From contig JAOPYW010000247.1 of the NCBI GenBank assembly GCA_025964405.1, positions 1 to 36,270 of the forward strand: a stretch of DNA of 36,270 nt, in the 5' to 3' direction. Shown piece by piece: positions 1-6,372 of the stretch. Position 1 is the stretch's first letter. The number at the start of each line of letters is the position of its first letter. The stretch comes from Thermoleophilia bacterium (lineage in GTDB: Bacteria; Actinomycetota; Thermoleophilia; Gaiellales; SKUG01). A program made the translations under genes and the position numbers. The notes under the pieces were generated by a model that worked only from the letters and a program-made list of their open reading frames with translations, was not told the origin of the DNA and did no database searches.

Positions 1-1
1 C

Positions 2-499
2 GCGCCCGTACCCGACGAGCCTGCCCCCGCGCCGGCCCCGGCTCCCGCACCGGCACCTGCCCCCGGCCAGCACGCCCCCGCCGGGCTCGTGCAGGACCTG
101 ACCGAGGCCGTGCGCCTCGCCCAGAAGTCGGCCGACATCATCACGAAGCTGCCGCAGGACGACACCGGCACGGATGCCACGAAGGAGCAGCGCATCCAGG
201 CCTACAAGACGAACCTGGCGTCGCAGTCGCGCCTCGAGCGCCAGTTCAACAACGGCCTCGAGTCGGCGATCGTGTCGACGATGCGCACCGCCGATGCCTC
301 ACTCGAGGACGCCAACTGGCAGCTCGCCAAGAAGCCGAGCCCCGACGGGCGCTTCAACGGCGTCGACATCCCGGGTGCGCTGAGCGACACCAACAAGGCC
401 GTCGACATCCTCAAGCAGCTGCTCGACGACCAGCTCAAGGGCGGTCAGGGCGACGGTGCAGCTGCAGGTGCAGCCGGCATCCAGCAGCTCGCCGCCTAG
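2..499 (+). CDS. Hypothetical protein, C-terminal part (5' end outside window)
   Basis: The frame is open from base 2, so the gene begins upstream of the window. The first visible residues form a Pro/Ala-rich linker (alternating A-P). A roughly 110-residue, mostly helical, charged segment follows, containing D-L-T-E-A-V, a Gln/Asn-rich stretch and N-K-A-V-D-I-L-K-Q-L-L, and then a Gly/Ala-rich tail ending Q-Q-L-A-A. A GTG at 89 is in frame but has no convincing ribosome-binding site, and the linker continues above it, so I treat it as internal. I recognise no family. The composition, a disordered Ala/Pro linker next to a helical block, resembles other signal-less proteins in this window (5745-6179, 9706-10470, 27403-28308), but I see no clear sequence homology to them. 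Confidence 0.75.
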   Translation, partial: APVPDEPAPAPAPAPAPAPAPGQHAPAGLVQDLTEAVRLAQKSADIITKLPQDDTGTDATKEQRIQAYKTNLASQSRLERQFNNGLESAIVSTMRTADASLEDANWQLAKKPSPDGRFNGVDIPGALSDTNKAVDILKQLLDDQLKGGQGDGAAAGAAGIQQLAA

Positions 500-518
500 C
501 TCGACGACGCTCCTGCAA

Positions 519-564
519 CGTTCGAACGACCAACTCCGATGACCGGGTAGGGACCTGGGTCATC
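519..564. promoter_or_regulatory. Intergenic palindrome and inverted repeat upstream of the repeat protein
   Basis: The 123-base gap between the first two genes holds a perfect 10-base palindrome, CGTTCGAACG (519-528). It also holds a 7-base inverted repeat, GATGACC (538-544) with GGTCATC (558-564), separated by 13 bases. There is no T-run after the repeat, so it could be either a weak terminator for the upstream gene or an operator for the downstream one. The function is inferred; only the symmetry is seen. Confidence 0.4.
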
Positions 565-622
565 TCATCACCTGCGCCGGGACGCGCACGAGGTGACCCG
601 TCACATTCGGGACGGAGTTGGA

Positions 623-1402
623 ATGACGAATTCAGTTGGAGCAGCGGGCGCACGCCCGACCCTGCCCACGCCCACCGCGCTCGTCGCGCAGCCCACGGCT
701 GCAGCTGCCACCGGCACGCGACCGCGCTACGGCCTCATCGCAGCCGGCGGCGTGCTCGGCGCCGGCGGCATCGCGCTCGGCGCTGCCGCGCTCGTGAACG
801 CCGGACGCGGAGGCGGCGCCATCAGCCGCCTGCACGCAGGGCCCCTGCTCATCGCAGGAGCCGTGGCCCTGGCCGGCGCCGCCCTCATCGGCACGGCGAT
901 CGCGCTCGGACCGGTGGCACGCCACGTGCCGAGTACGTATCCGTCGGATGGCGGGTACTACGATCCGGGCCCCTACTACCCGTCCGATCCCTACGGTGAC
1001 GGTGGCTACTACGACCCCGACCCGTACTACCCGACCGACCCGTGGGGCGGCGGTTACACGAGCCCCGGCGACGACTACGGCTACGACGGCGGCTACTCGG
1101 GTGGCTACACCGGCGGCTCGACGAGCCCGGGCGACGACTACGGCTACGACGGCGGCTACTCCGGCGGCTCGAGCTCGGGCGACGACTACGGGTCCGACTA
1201 CAGCGGCGGCTACTCCGGCGGCTCGAGCTCGGGCAGTTCCAGCTCCGGCGACGACTACGGCTCGAGCTACGACTCCGGGTCCAGCTACGACTCCGGGTCC
1301 AGCTACGACAGCGGTTCCAGTTACGACAGCGGTTCCAGTTACGACTCCGGGTCCAGCTACGACTCCTCGGACAACGGCAACCCGTCCGACAGCGACTTCT
1401 AG
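623..1402 (+). CDS. Two-TM protein with Gly/Ser/Tyr/Asp tandem-repeat tail
   Basis: The ATG at 623 (M-T-N-S-V-G) has GGAG six bases upstream, so I prefer it to the in-frame GTG at 593. The protein is 259 residues. After a short Thr/Pro/Ala segment there are two hydrophobic helices (roughly residues 38-60 and 72-96), both rich in Gly and Ala. The rest is low complexity: Y-Y-D-P/P-Y-Y-P units, then repeats of G-D-D-Y-G-Y-D-G-G-Y-S-G-G, then six tandem G-S-S-Y-D-S units, ending in an acidic tail. There is no cleavable signal peptide in front of the helices; they could act as signal anchors. This architecture suits a membrane-anchored protein with a flexible, acidic, tyrosine-rich tail. No catalytic motif is visible and I assign no function. 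Confidence 0.8.
   Translation: MTNSVGAAGARPTLPTPTALVAQPTAAAATGTRPRYGLIAAGGVLGAGGIALGAAALVNAGRGGGAISRLHAGPLLIAGAVALAGAALIGTAIALGPVARHVPSTYPSDGGYYDPGPYYPSDPYGDGGYYDPDPYYPTDPWGGGYTSPGDDYGYDGGYSGGYTGGSTSPGDDYGYDGGYSGGSSSGDDYGSDYSGGYSGGSSSGSSSSGDDYGSSYDSGSSYDSGSSYDSGSSYDSGSSYDSGSSYDSSDNGNPSDSDF
1259..1366 (+). repeat. Six tandem 18-bp coding repeats (GSSYDS)
   Basis: Six consecutive 18-base units each encode G-S-S-Y-D-S. Units differ by synonymous changes (ggc/ggg/ggt, agc/agt, and tcc/agc for the last Ser), so the protein repeat is kept while the DNA has drifted. A longer, less regular repeat of G-D-D-Y-G and G-G-Y-S-G-G units precedes it from about 1060. Copy-number variation between strains is expected for an array like this. 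Confidence 0.9.
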
Positions 1403-1416
1403 GTCGCAGCAGACAC

Positions 1417-1463
1417 CGAGGGCCCCGGCGCCGCCACACACGTGGCAGGCACCGGGGCCCTCG
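1417..1463. terminator. Bidirectional terminator hairpin
   Basis: A perfect 12-base inverted repeat, CGAGGGCCCCGG (1417-1428) and CCGGGGCCCTCG (1452-1463), lies between convergent genes. The loop contains a second pairing, GCCAC with GTGGC, so the whole element folds as one long hairpin. The position between two stop codons (1402 on plus, 1497 on minus) supports termination from both sides. Confidence 0.8.
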
Positions 1464-1496
1464 TCAATTCGTACGGTCGGGCCGAGGCCCTCCGCG

Positions 1497-1847
1497 TCAC
1501 GCGCCGATGATCTCCGAGAACGAGACGCCGGTCACGACGTCGTCGAGGGAGATCTCGCGGTTGTAGAGCTGCGACAGGAACTGCTGCGTGTCCTCCACGC
1601 GGCGGAACTCCGGGTTGTCGTGCTCGATGTCGCGCGGCGACAGCTCACCCAGCTTGCAGACGTGCACCTTGTCGATGACGGCGTGGAAGAGCAGCTCACG
1701 CGGTCCGAAGCGGTGGCCGATGAGCACCATCACGACCTCGCCCTTCGTGTACTTGTCCGACTTGTCGCCGAGGCGGATCGTCGCGGTCTTGCGACGATGG
1801 CGCAGCTGGTCGGCGAAGACGGGTGAGTAGAAGTTGAGTGCGAGCAC
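1497..1847 (-). CDS. ASCH-domain (PUA-like) protein
   Basis: A 116-residue protein with a GTG start at 1847, preceded by AGGAG at a spacing of 9. The reading frame stays open far upstream, but that part is the shadow of the transporter gene. The N-terminus, A-L-N-F-Y-S-P-V-F, followed by K-T-A-T-I-R-L-G-D-K and Y-x-K-G-E-V-V-M-V-L-I-G, matches the ASCH (ASC-1 homology) fold, a PUA-like beta-barrel linked to RNA or nucleoside binding. Members of this size are usually single-domain. It is the last gene of a probable minus-strand operon after the Nudix and EamA genes, with a 74-base gap to the latter. The substrate is unknown; a role in handling modified nucleosides would fit the Nudix neighbour but is only inference. 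Confidence 0.75.
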   Translation of the reverse strand: MLALNFYSPVFADQLRHRRKTATIRLGDKSDKYTKGEVVMVLIGHRFGPRELLFHAVIDKVHVCKLGELSPRDIEHDNPEFRRVEDTQQFLSQLYNREISLDDVVTGVSFSEIIGA

Positions 1848-1921
1848 CGGTGGCAGCTCCTGTTGCAGGTTGGACTCACGCGAATCTACCAGACCCGGCG
1901 CGCGATCCCCTCGCGTGCGCG

Positions 1922-2839
1922 TCACTGGATGGATGGACCACCGAAGACGGTCGGAGCATCCGGTCGGGAGCGCGCTGCGAACACCGCTCCCCCGCTGGCA
2001 CCGCACACCAGCAGGATCGCGCACCACTGCGCGACGCCGAGGCGCTGGCCGAGCACGACCGAACCGGCCGCGGCGGCGAGCGCGGGCCCGAGGCTGGCGA
2101 GCACGCCGAACACGGCCGGTGGAAGCCGTCGAAGCGCGCGGTACTCGCATGCGTAGGGGAGCGCACAGGTGAAGACGGCGATGAGCACGAACGCTCCCAG
2201 GAGCTGCGGGTGCTCCCGCACCGCCGCGAGGGCGTCGCCTGCGCCGACGGGAACCACGCACATCGCGGCTGCTGCGATGGCCACCGCGATGCCGTCGAGG
2301 GAGGAGACCACACGCGCGAGGTGGCGCGTGAGCAGGATGTAGAGCGCCCAGCAGGCGGCTGCGGCCAATGCGAACGCGACACCGATCGGCGGGAGGTCGC
2401 CGATCGAACGGAGCCCGAGGAGCGCGACACCGGCACAGGCCGCGAGCACGCAGGCGACTTCGAGCGCTCGGCGCGCGCTGGCGAGTGCGACCACGAGCGG
2501 GCCGAGGAACTCGATCGTCACGGCCACCCCGAAGTCGAGGTGCGCGATCGCGACGTAGATGCACGAGTTCATGCCGCCGAGCGCCGCGCCGAGCAGGAGC
2601 GCCCCCCGCCAGTGCGCCCACCTCCACCGCTGCACGCGCGGCCGCACCACCAGCAGCAGGAGGAGCGCGCCGAGCGACAGGCGCAGCGCCGCCGCGCCCA
2701 TGGGTCCGGTCTCGTCGAACCAGGTGCGCGCGACCGCACTCCCGAACTGCAGCGAGGCGATCGCTCCGACGACCAGGAGCGCGTCACTCGGATGCGGCGC
2801 ACCTGCACCGGGCGACCGAGCTACGGCGCGCCGCGTCAT
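1922..2839 (-). CDS. EamA/DMT-superfamily transporter (RhtA-like)
   Basis: A 305-residue protein with about ten hydrophobic helices in two related halves, the standard EamA (drug/metabolite transporter) layout. Features include A-A-L-R-L-S-L-G-A early, Y-V-A-I-A-H-L-D-F-G-V-A-V-T-I-E-F-L-G-P-L in helix 4, and L-P-Y-A-C-E-Y-R-A-L-R-R-L-P in the second half. These resemble the RhtA group of amino-acid (threonine/homoserine) exporters, so inner-membrane efflux of a small metabolite is likely; the substrate cannot be read from sequence. The ATG at 2839 lies three bases after the Nudix stop codon, so the two are almost certainly co-transcribed and probably translationally coupled. Confidence 0.85.
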   Translation of the reverse strand: MTRRAVARSPGAGAPHPSDALLVVGAIASLQFGSAVARTWFDETGPMGAAALRLSLGALLLLLVVRPRVQRWRWAHWRGALLLGAALGGMNSCIYVAIAHLDFGVAVTIEFLGPLVVALASARRALEVACVLAACAGVALLGLRSIGDLPPIGVAFALAAAACWALYILLTRHLARVVSSLDGIAVAIAAAAMCVVPVGAGDALAAVREHPQLLGAFVLIAVFTCALPYACEYRALRRLPPAVFGVLASLGPALAAAAGSVVLGQRLGVAQWCAILLVCGASGGAVFAARSRPDAPTVFGGPSIQ

Positions 2840-2842
2840 GCG

Positions 2843-3283
2843 TCAGCTCGCGGCAGGGGGCATGGCCCGGTTCGCGAGCAGCTCCGCCGCCTTGATGACG
2901 AGCTGCTGTTCGCCGGGATACGTGAGCACGTCGGCGACCCGCTCGACGTCGACCCACTTCACCTCCTCGACCTCACCACGCTGCGGCATGGGCGAGCCCG
3001 ACTGCCAGTGGAGGAGGAAGAAGGTCACCGTCTTGTGGATGCGCTGGCCGTCGGCGCGGAACCAGTAGTCGACCTCGCCGAGGAGCTCGTCGAGTTGGGT
3101 GCGCAGGCCCGTCTCCTCGCGCACCTCGCGGAGGGCGGCCTGCTCGGGCGTCTCGCGCCCGTCGAGGTGCCCCTTGGGGAGCGCCCAGACGTCGCTGCGC
3201 TGCCACGGGCGGATGGCGACGAATTGCCACGCACCGTTGAAACGGCGTACGACGACTCCCCCGGCTGATCGCTCCTTGCGCAT
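2843..3283 (-). CDS. Nudix hydrolase
   Basis: A 146-residue single-domain protein. A complete Nudix box G-x5-E-x7-R-E-V-x-E-E-x-G-L lies at about residues 38-60 (starting K-G-H-L-D-G-R-E), with the Mg-binding R-E and E-E pairs intact. Hydrolysis of a nucleoside diphosphate linked to another group is therefore expected. The early S-A-G-G-V-V-V-R-R and W-A-L-P-K-G segments are typical of the diadenosine-polyphosphate / MutT-like group. I chose the ATG at 3283 because family members start just before S-A-G-G; an in-frame codon at 3322 would add 13 atypical residues. No strong Shine-Dalgarno is seen for either. It is the first gene of the minus-strand operon with the EamA and ASCH genes. Confidence 0.88.
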   Translation of the reverse strand: MRKERSAGGVVVRRFNGAWQFVAIRPWQRSDVWALPKGHLDGRETPEQAALREVREETGLRTQLDELLGEVDYWFRADGQRIHKTVTFFLLHWQSGSPMPQRGEVEEVKWVDVERVADVLTYPGEQQLVIKAAELLANRAMPPAAS

Positions 3284-3375
3284 CACCGTCGAGTATCCAC
3301 CACGAGCCGCGAGGCAAAACACCGGGGAACGAGGTCATCCGTCGAGCGAAGGAATGCGCTGCCGGCAGGCACGTG

Positions 3376-3404
3376 TCGCAACGACGTGGCAGAGGGTGTA
3401 GCAT
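3376..3404 (+). promoter_or_regulatory. Candidate groESL promoter
   Basis: TAGCAT at 3399-3404 could be a -10 element, with a weak -35 (TCGCAA, 3376-3381) 17 bases upstream. Transcription would then begin at or just inside the CIRCE operator, the usual arrangement for HrcA repression. The -35 matches consensus poorly, so this is tentative. Confidence 0.4.
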
Positions 3405-3410
3405 TCCGAG

Positions 3411-3437
3411 TTGGCACTCGCCCCTTGTGAGTGCCAA
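3411..3437 (+). promoter_or_regulatory. CIRCE operator (HrcA binding site)
   Basis: The inverted repeat TTGGCACTC-N9-GAGTGCCAA matches CIRCE (consensus TTAGCACTC-N9-GAGTGCTAA) in both arms and in the 9-base spacer. The one difference per arm (A to G, T to C) is symmetric, so the palindrome is perfect. It lies 45 bases upstream of the groES start codon. Heat-shock control by the HrcA repressor is therefore expected; hrcA itself is not in the window. Confidence 0.95.
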
Positions 3438-3482
3438 TACGAAATCATTACGTACTGCCAACTACGACAGAAGGACATCAGG

Positions 3483-3785
3483 ATGAGCCTGAAGCCGCTG
3501 GGCGATCGCGTGATCGTCGAAGTCATCGAGGAGGACGTCGTCACTGCAAGTGGCATCGTGCTGCCCGACTCCGCCAAGGAAAAGCCGCAGCGCGGCAAGG
3601 TCATCGCCGTCGGCGAAGGCGTCTGGGAAGACGGCGCACGTCGCCCCGTCGAGGTCCAGGTCGGCGAAGAGGTGCTGTACAGCAAGTACGGCGGCACCGA
3701 GGTCAAGGTCGACGGCGAAGAGCTGCTGATCCTGCGCGAGAGCGACATCCTCGCGGTCTGGGCGAAGGTTCCGGCCAACGCCTGA
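3483..3785 (+). CDS. groES: Co-chaperonin GroES (Hsp10)
   Basis: A 100-residue protein of normal Hsp10 length that forms the heptameric lid of the GroEL folding chamber in the cytosol. It opens with the family signature L-K-P-L-G-D-R-V-I-V-E. It then has the mobile-loop region T-A-S-G-I-V-L-P-D-S-A-K-E-K-P-Q-R-G-K-V-I-A-V-G, and ends with G-E-E-V-L-Y-S-K-Y-G-G-T-E-V and a late L-I-L-R-E-S-D-I-L-A. The ATG at 3483 has AGGA close upstream; in-frame codons further upstream would run through the CIRCE element and are rejected. groEL follows after 86 bases in the same direction, forming the classical groESL operon under CIRCE control. Confidence 0.98.
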   Translation: MSLKPLGDRVIVEVIEEDVVTASGIVLPDSAKEKPQRGKVIAVGEGVWEDGARRPVEVQVGEEVLYSKYGGTEVKVDGEELLILRESDILAVWAKVPANA

Positions 3786-3811
3786 GCTGACGCTGCCCCG
3801 CATCACCTGAA

Positions 3812-3835
3812 CGGCGGAGCCCCTGCGCTCCACCG
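3812..3835 (+). other. Possible hairpin between groES and groEL
   Basis: CGG-c-GGAG pairs with CTCC-a-CCG around an 8-base loop in the groES-groEL spacer: seven base pairs and one mismatch. It could be a partial terminator or an mRNA-processing site that sets the GroES:GroEL ratio. Only the pairing is seen. Confidence 0.35.
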
Positions 3836-3871
3836 CTCCCCGTATTCACCCAAGTACCAAGGAGGGCCACC

Positions 3872-5503
3872 ATGGCTCACAAGGAACTGCAGTTCAACGA
3901 AGAGGCACGCCGCTCGCTCGAGCGCGGTGTCAACAAGCTCGCCGACGCCGTCAAGGTGACGCTCGGGCCGAAGGGTCGCTACGTCGTGCTCGACAAGAAG
4001 TTCGGCGCGCCGACGATCACCAACGACGGTGTCACCATCGCTCGTGAGATCGAGATCGAGGATCCCTTCGAGAACCAGGGCGCACAGCTCGTTCGCGAAG
4101 TCGCCACCTCGACCAACAACGTTGCCGGCGACGGCACGACGACCGCGACCGTGCTCGCCCAGGCGCTCGTGCGCGAGGGCCTCAAGAACGTGGCCGCTGG
4201 CGCCAACCCGATCGCACTGCGACGCGGCATCGAGAAGGCCGTCGCCGCGGTGAGCGAGGACATCAAGTCCTCCGCCAAGGACGTCAACGGCAAGGAAGAC
4301 ATCGCACGCGTTGCGACGATCTCCGCTCGTGACCGCGAGATCGGTGACGTCATCGCCGACGCCATCGAGAAGGTCGGCAAGGACGGCGTCGTGAACGTCG
4401 AAGAGGGCCAGGGCTTCGGTCTCGACCTCGAGTTCACCGAGGGCATGCAGTTCGACAAGGGCTACCTCTCGCCGTACATGGTGACCGACAACGAGCGCAT
4501 GGAAGCCGTGCTCGATGACCCGTTCATCCTCATCGCCAACTCGAAGATCGGCGCGATCAAGGACATCCTGCCCGTGCTCGAGCAGGTCATCCAGCAGGGT
4601 CGCCCGATCCTCATCATCGCCGAGGACGTCGAGGGCGAGAGCCTTGCGACGATCGTCGTCAACAAGCTGCGTGGCACGTTCCAGGCCGTGGCCGTCAAGG
4701 CTCCGGGCTTCGGCGACCGCCGCAAGCGCATGCTCGAGGACATCGCCGTCCTGACCGGTGGCGAAGTCATCACCGAGGACCTCGGCCTCAAGCTCGAGAC
4801 CACCACGGTCGAGCAGCTCGGTCGAGCCCGCAAGGTCGTCGTGGCGAAGGACAACACCACGATCATCGACGGTGCCGGCGACAAGGGTGCCATCCAGGCC
4901 CGCATCAAGCAGATCAAGGGCGAGGCTGAGAACACCGACAGCGAGTTCGATCGCGAGAAGCTCCATGAGCGCCTTGCGAAGCTCTCCGGCGGCGTTGCCG
5001 TGGTCAAGGTCGGCGCAGCCACCGAGACCGAGATCAAGGAGAAGAAGCACCGCGTCGAGGATGCCCTCCAGGCAACTCGCGCAGCGCTCGAAGAGGGCGT
5101 CGTGCCCGGCGGCGGCGTGGCCCTGCTGAACGCGGCTTCCGCCTTCGACATCTCCACGCTCGACGGTGATGAGAAGACCGGCGCCAAGATCGTGCTCCGC
5201 GCACTCGAGGAGCCGCTCCGTCAGCTCTCCGAGAACGCTGGTCTCGAGGGCAGCGTCGTGGTCAACAAGACCCGCGAAGCCAAGACCGGTTGGGGCGTCG
5301 ACTTCTCGCAGGACGGCCTGGTCCTCATCGACCTCGTCGCTGCAGGCGTCATCGATCCGGCACTCGTCACGCGCTCTGCCCTGCAGAACGCGGCGTCGAT
5401 CGCCAAGAACATCATCGTCACCGAAGCCATCGTCACCGACTCGGTCGAGCCGGCCGGCGCAGGCGGCATGCCCGACATGGGCGGCATGGGCGGAATGATG
5501 TAG
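3872..5503 (+). CDS. groEL: Chaperonin GroEL (Hsp60)
   Basis: A full-length, 543-residue Hsp60 and the ATP-driven folding chamber that works with GroES. The start is certain: AAGGAGGGCCACC directly precedes the ATG. Visible signatures are V-T-L-G-P-K-G-R at about 29-36, the ATP-site D-G-T-T-T-A-T at 87-93 (the D87 equivalent is present), A-A-V-E-E-G-type helix sequence (A-A-L-E-E-G-V-V-P-G-G-G) near 405-416, and a Gly/Met tail ending M-G-G-M-G-G-M-M. The GGM tail is that of a canonical housekeeping chaperonin. In many mycobacteria-like actinobacteria the groES-linked copy instead has a His-rich tail, so this lineage differs from them or has a single chaperonin; the window cannot tell which. 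Confidence 0.99.
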   Translation: MAHKELQFNEEARRSLERGVNKLADAVKVTLGPKGRYVVLDKKFGAPTITNDGVTIAREIEIEDPFENQGAQLVREVATSTNNVAGDGTTTATVLAQALVREGLKNVAAGANPIALRRGIEKAVAAVSEDIKSSAKDVNGKEDIARVATISARDREIGDVIADAIEKVGKDGVVNVEEGQGFGLDLEFTEGMQFDKGYLSPYMVTDNERMEAVLDDPFILIANSKIGAIKDILPVLEQVIQQGRPILIIAEDVEGESLATIVVNKLRGTFQAVAVKAPGFGDRRKRMLEDIAVLTGGEVITEDLGLKLETTTVEQLGRARKVVVAKDNTTIIDGAGDKGAIQARIKQIKGEAENTDSEFDREKLHERLAKLSGGVAVVKVGAATETEIKEKKHRVEDALQATRAALEEGVVPGGGVALLNAASAFDISTLDGDEKTGAKIVLRALEEPLRQLSENAGLEGSVVVNKTREAKTGWGVDFSQDGLVLIDLVAAGVIDPALVTRSALQNAASIAKNIIVTEAIVTDSVEPAGAGGMPDMGGMGGMM

Positions 5504-5520
5504 TCAAGTGAGGCGCATGG

Positions 5521-5588
5521 GTCGGGCGTAGCCCGACACCTGACGGAATGGGGATCGAACCGAGCTTGCTCGGGGCGGTCCCCATTTT
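5521..5588 (+). terminator. Hairpins downstream of groEL
   Basis: Two structures follow the groEL stop. The first is a perfect 7-base stem, GTCGGGC/GCCCGAC, with a GTA loop (5521-5537). The second is a nested element: an outer stem AATGGGGA (5547-5554) with TCCCCATT (5579-5586), enclosing a perfect inner hairpin CCGAGC-TT-GCTCGG (5560-5573), followed by TT. The second looks like the operon terminator. The rest of the gap to 5744 has no gene; the string CGACACCTGA occurs in it twice, at about 5534 and 5664. Confidence 0.7.
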
Positions 5589-5744
5589 CGTTGGGTGGTA
5601 CGACGCGCAGCGGCGGACCCATGCAGCCGAACGGCTCTGCAGCAGTGGCGCGAGCGCAGCGAGCGACACCTGATGTCAATGACTGTTCCTGGTGGACCAT
5701 TCCTGCCGGACCAGCCTGATGGACCGTCTCTCGCGGGCGCGGAG

Positions 5745-6179
5745 CTAGCTCACCATGCCGTTGAGCACTTCGGTGATCATCTGCTTCTGCGAATCGAAGA
5801 GCGACGACTGCAGCTCCTTGAGCGTGTTGATCGTCGTCTCGTTCACGCCCGGCGATGCCATCGCCCGCGTGATGCTCACGAGCACGTCCTGCGTGGTCGG
5901 CTCATCTGGCAGGTCGAGCACGGGTGCGTTGTAGGCCTCCGCCTTCGGCTGCGTCGCGGCAGGCTGCGCCGCCGCGGCTGCGGTTCCCGTCGTCGCGGCG
6001 GCGCCCTGCGCAGCAGTCGCGGCTCCGGCCGTTCCGGTGGGGGCGACCTGGACCGCGGCGCCCAGCAGTGGGTTGGTCGCGATCGACGACGCCACGGGGG
6101 TGGGCGCCACCGTCGACGACGTCGCGGCGGCAACCGCGGCGTCGACTCGCAGGTTCCCGACTGAATTGAGTGCGGTCAT
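5745..6179 (-). CDS. Hypothetical signal-less protein with Ala/Thr-rich N-terminus
   Basis: A 144-residue protein. The ATG at 6179 has a good GGAGGA a few bases upstream; codons further upstream in the frame lack this and are rejected. The first 90 residues (M-T-A-L-N-S-V-G-N-L-R-V, then Ala/Thr/Pro/Val-rich) look disordered and contain neither a hydrophobic signal peptide nor TM helix. The last 50 residues are a compact helical block (D-V-L-V-S-I-T-R-A-M, then I-N-T-L-K-E-L-Q-S-S-L-F-D-S-Q-K-Q-M-I-T-E-V-L-N-G-M). I recognise no family. The N-S-V-G motif near the start recurs in the proteins at 623-1402 and 12027-12710. It is divergent from the cold-shock gene, with a 193-base shared upstream region. 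Confidence 0.75.
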   Translation of the reverse strand: MTALNSVGNLRVDAAVAAATSSTVAPTPVASSIATNPLLGAAVQVAPTGTAGAATAAQGAAATTGTAAAAAQPAATQPKAEAYNAPVLDLPDEPTTQDVLVSITRAMASPGVNETTINTLKELQSSLFDSQKQMITEVLNGMVS

Positions 6180-6310
6180 GCTTCCTCCAGACGATCGGCG
6201 TCCCGTCCCCTCCCGGGACTGGTCGCACGTCGTTCGCCTGTTCGTCGGGCACAAGAGGCCGGCTGTTGCAGGCGTTGTGCCACGAAGCGGCCGATCGATG
6301 GCCGCGCCGT

Positions 6311-6339
6311 CGATGCTCGAGTACCGTGCTCGAACATCG
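6311..6339. promoter_or_regulatory. Operator-like dyad upstream of the cold-shock gene
   Basis: A 29-base imperfect palindrome: CGATG-c-TCGAG, seven-base centre, CTCGA-a-CATCG, with one mismatched pair. It lies in the divergent intergenic region, 34 bases upstream of the cold-shock start and 130 bases from the opposite gene. It could be a repressor site or a 5'-UTR structure. No known regulator consensus was matched by eye. Confidence 0.45.
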
Positions 6340-6372
6340 CGTCAACCGCGTGGATCCTTCAGGAGTCGTGAC

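Noticed and set aside
519..528. CGTTCGAACG as an SOS (LexA) box
   Set aside because: The actinobacterial SOS box needs CGAAC-N4-GTTCG; here the half-sites are in the opposite order with no spacer.
1259..1366. Considered a CRISPR-like array because of regular 18-base repeats
   Set aside because: Units are directly tandem without spacers, in frame and inside a coding sequence.
632..1441. A long Val/Ala-rich open frame antisense to the repeat protein
   Set aside because: The sense frame has a ribosome site, TM helices and peptide-level repeats with synonymous drift; the antisense frame is its shadow.
3803..5050. A 415-codon open frame antisense to groEL
   Set aside because: It mirrors the GroEL codon pattern, has no ribosome site and encodes a Leu/Asp/Ala-rich sequence typical of antisense shadows in high-GC genes.
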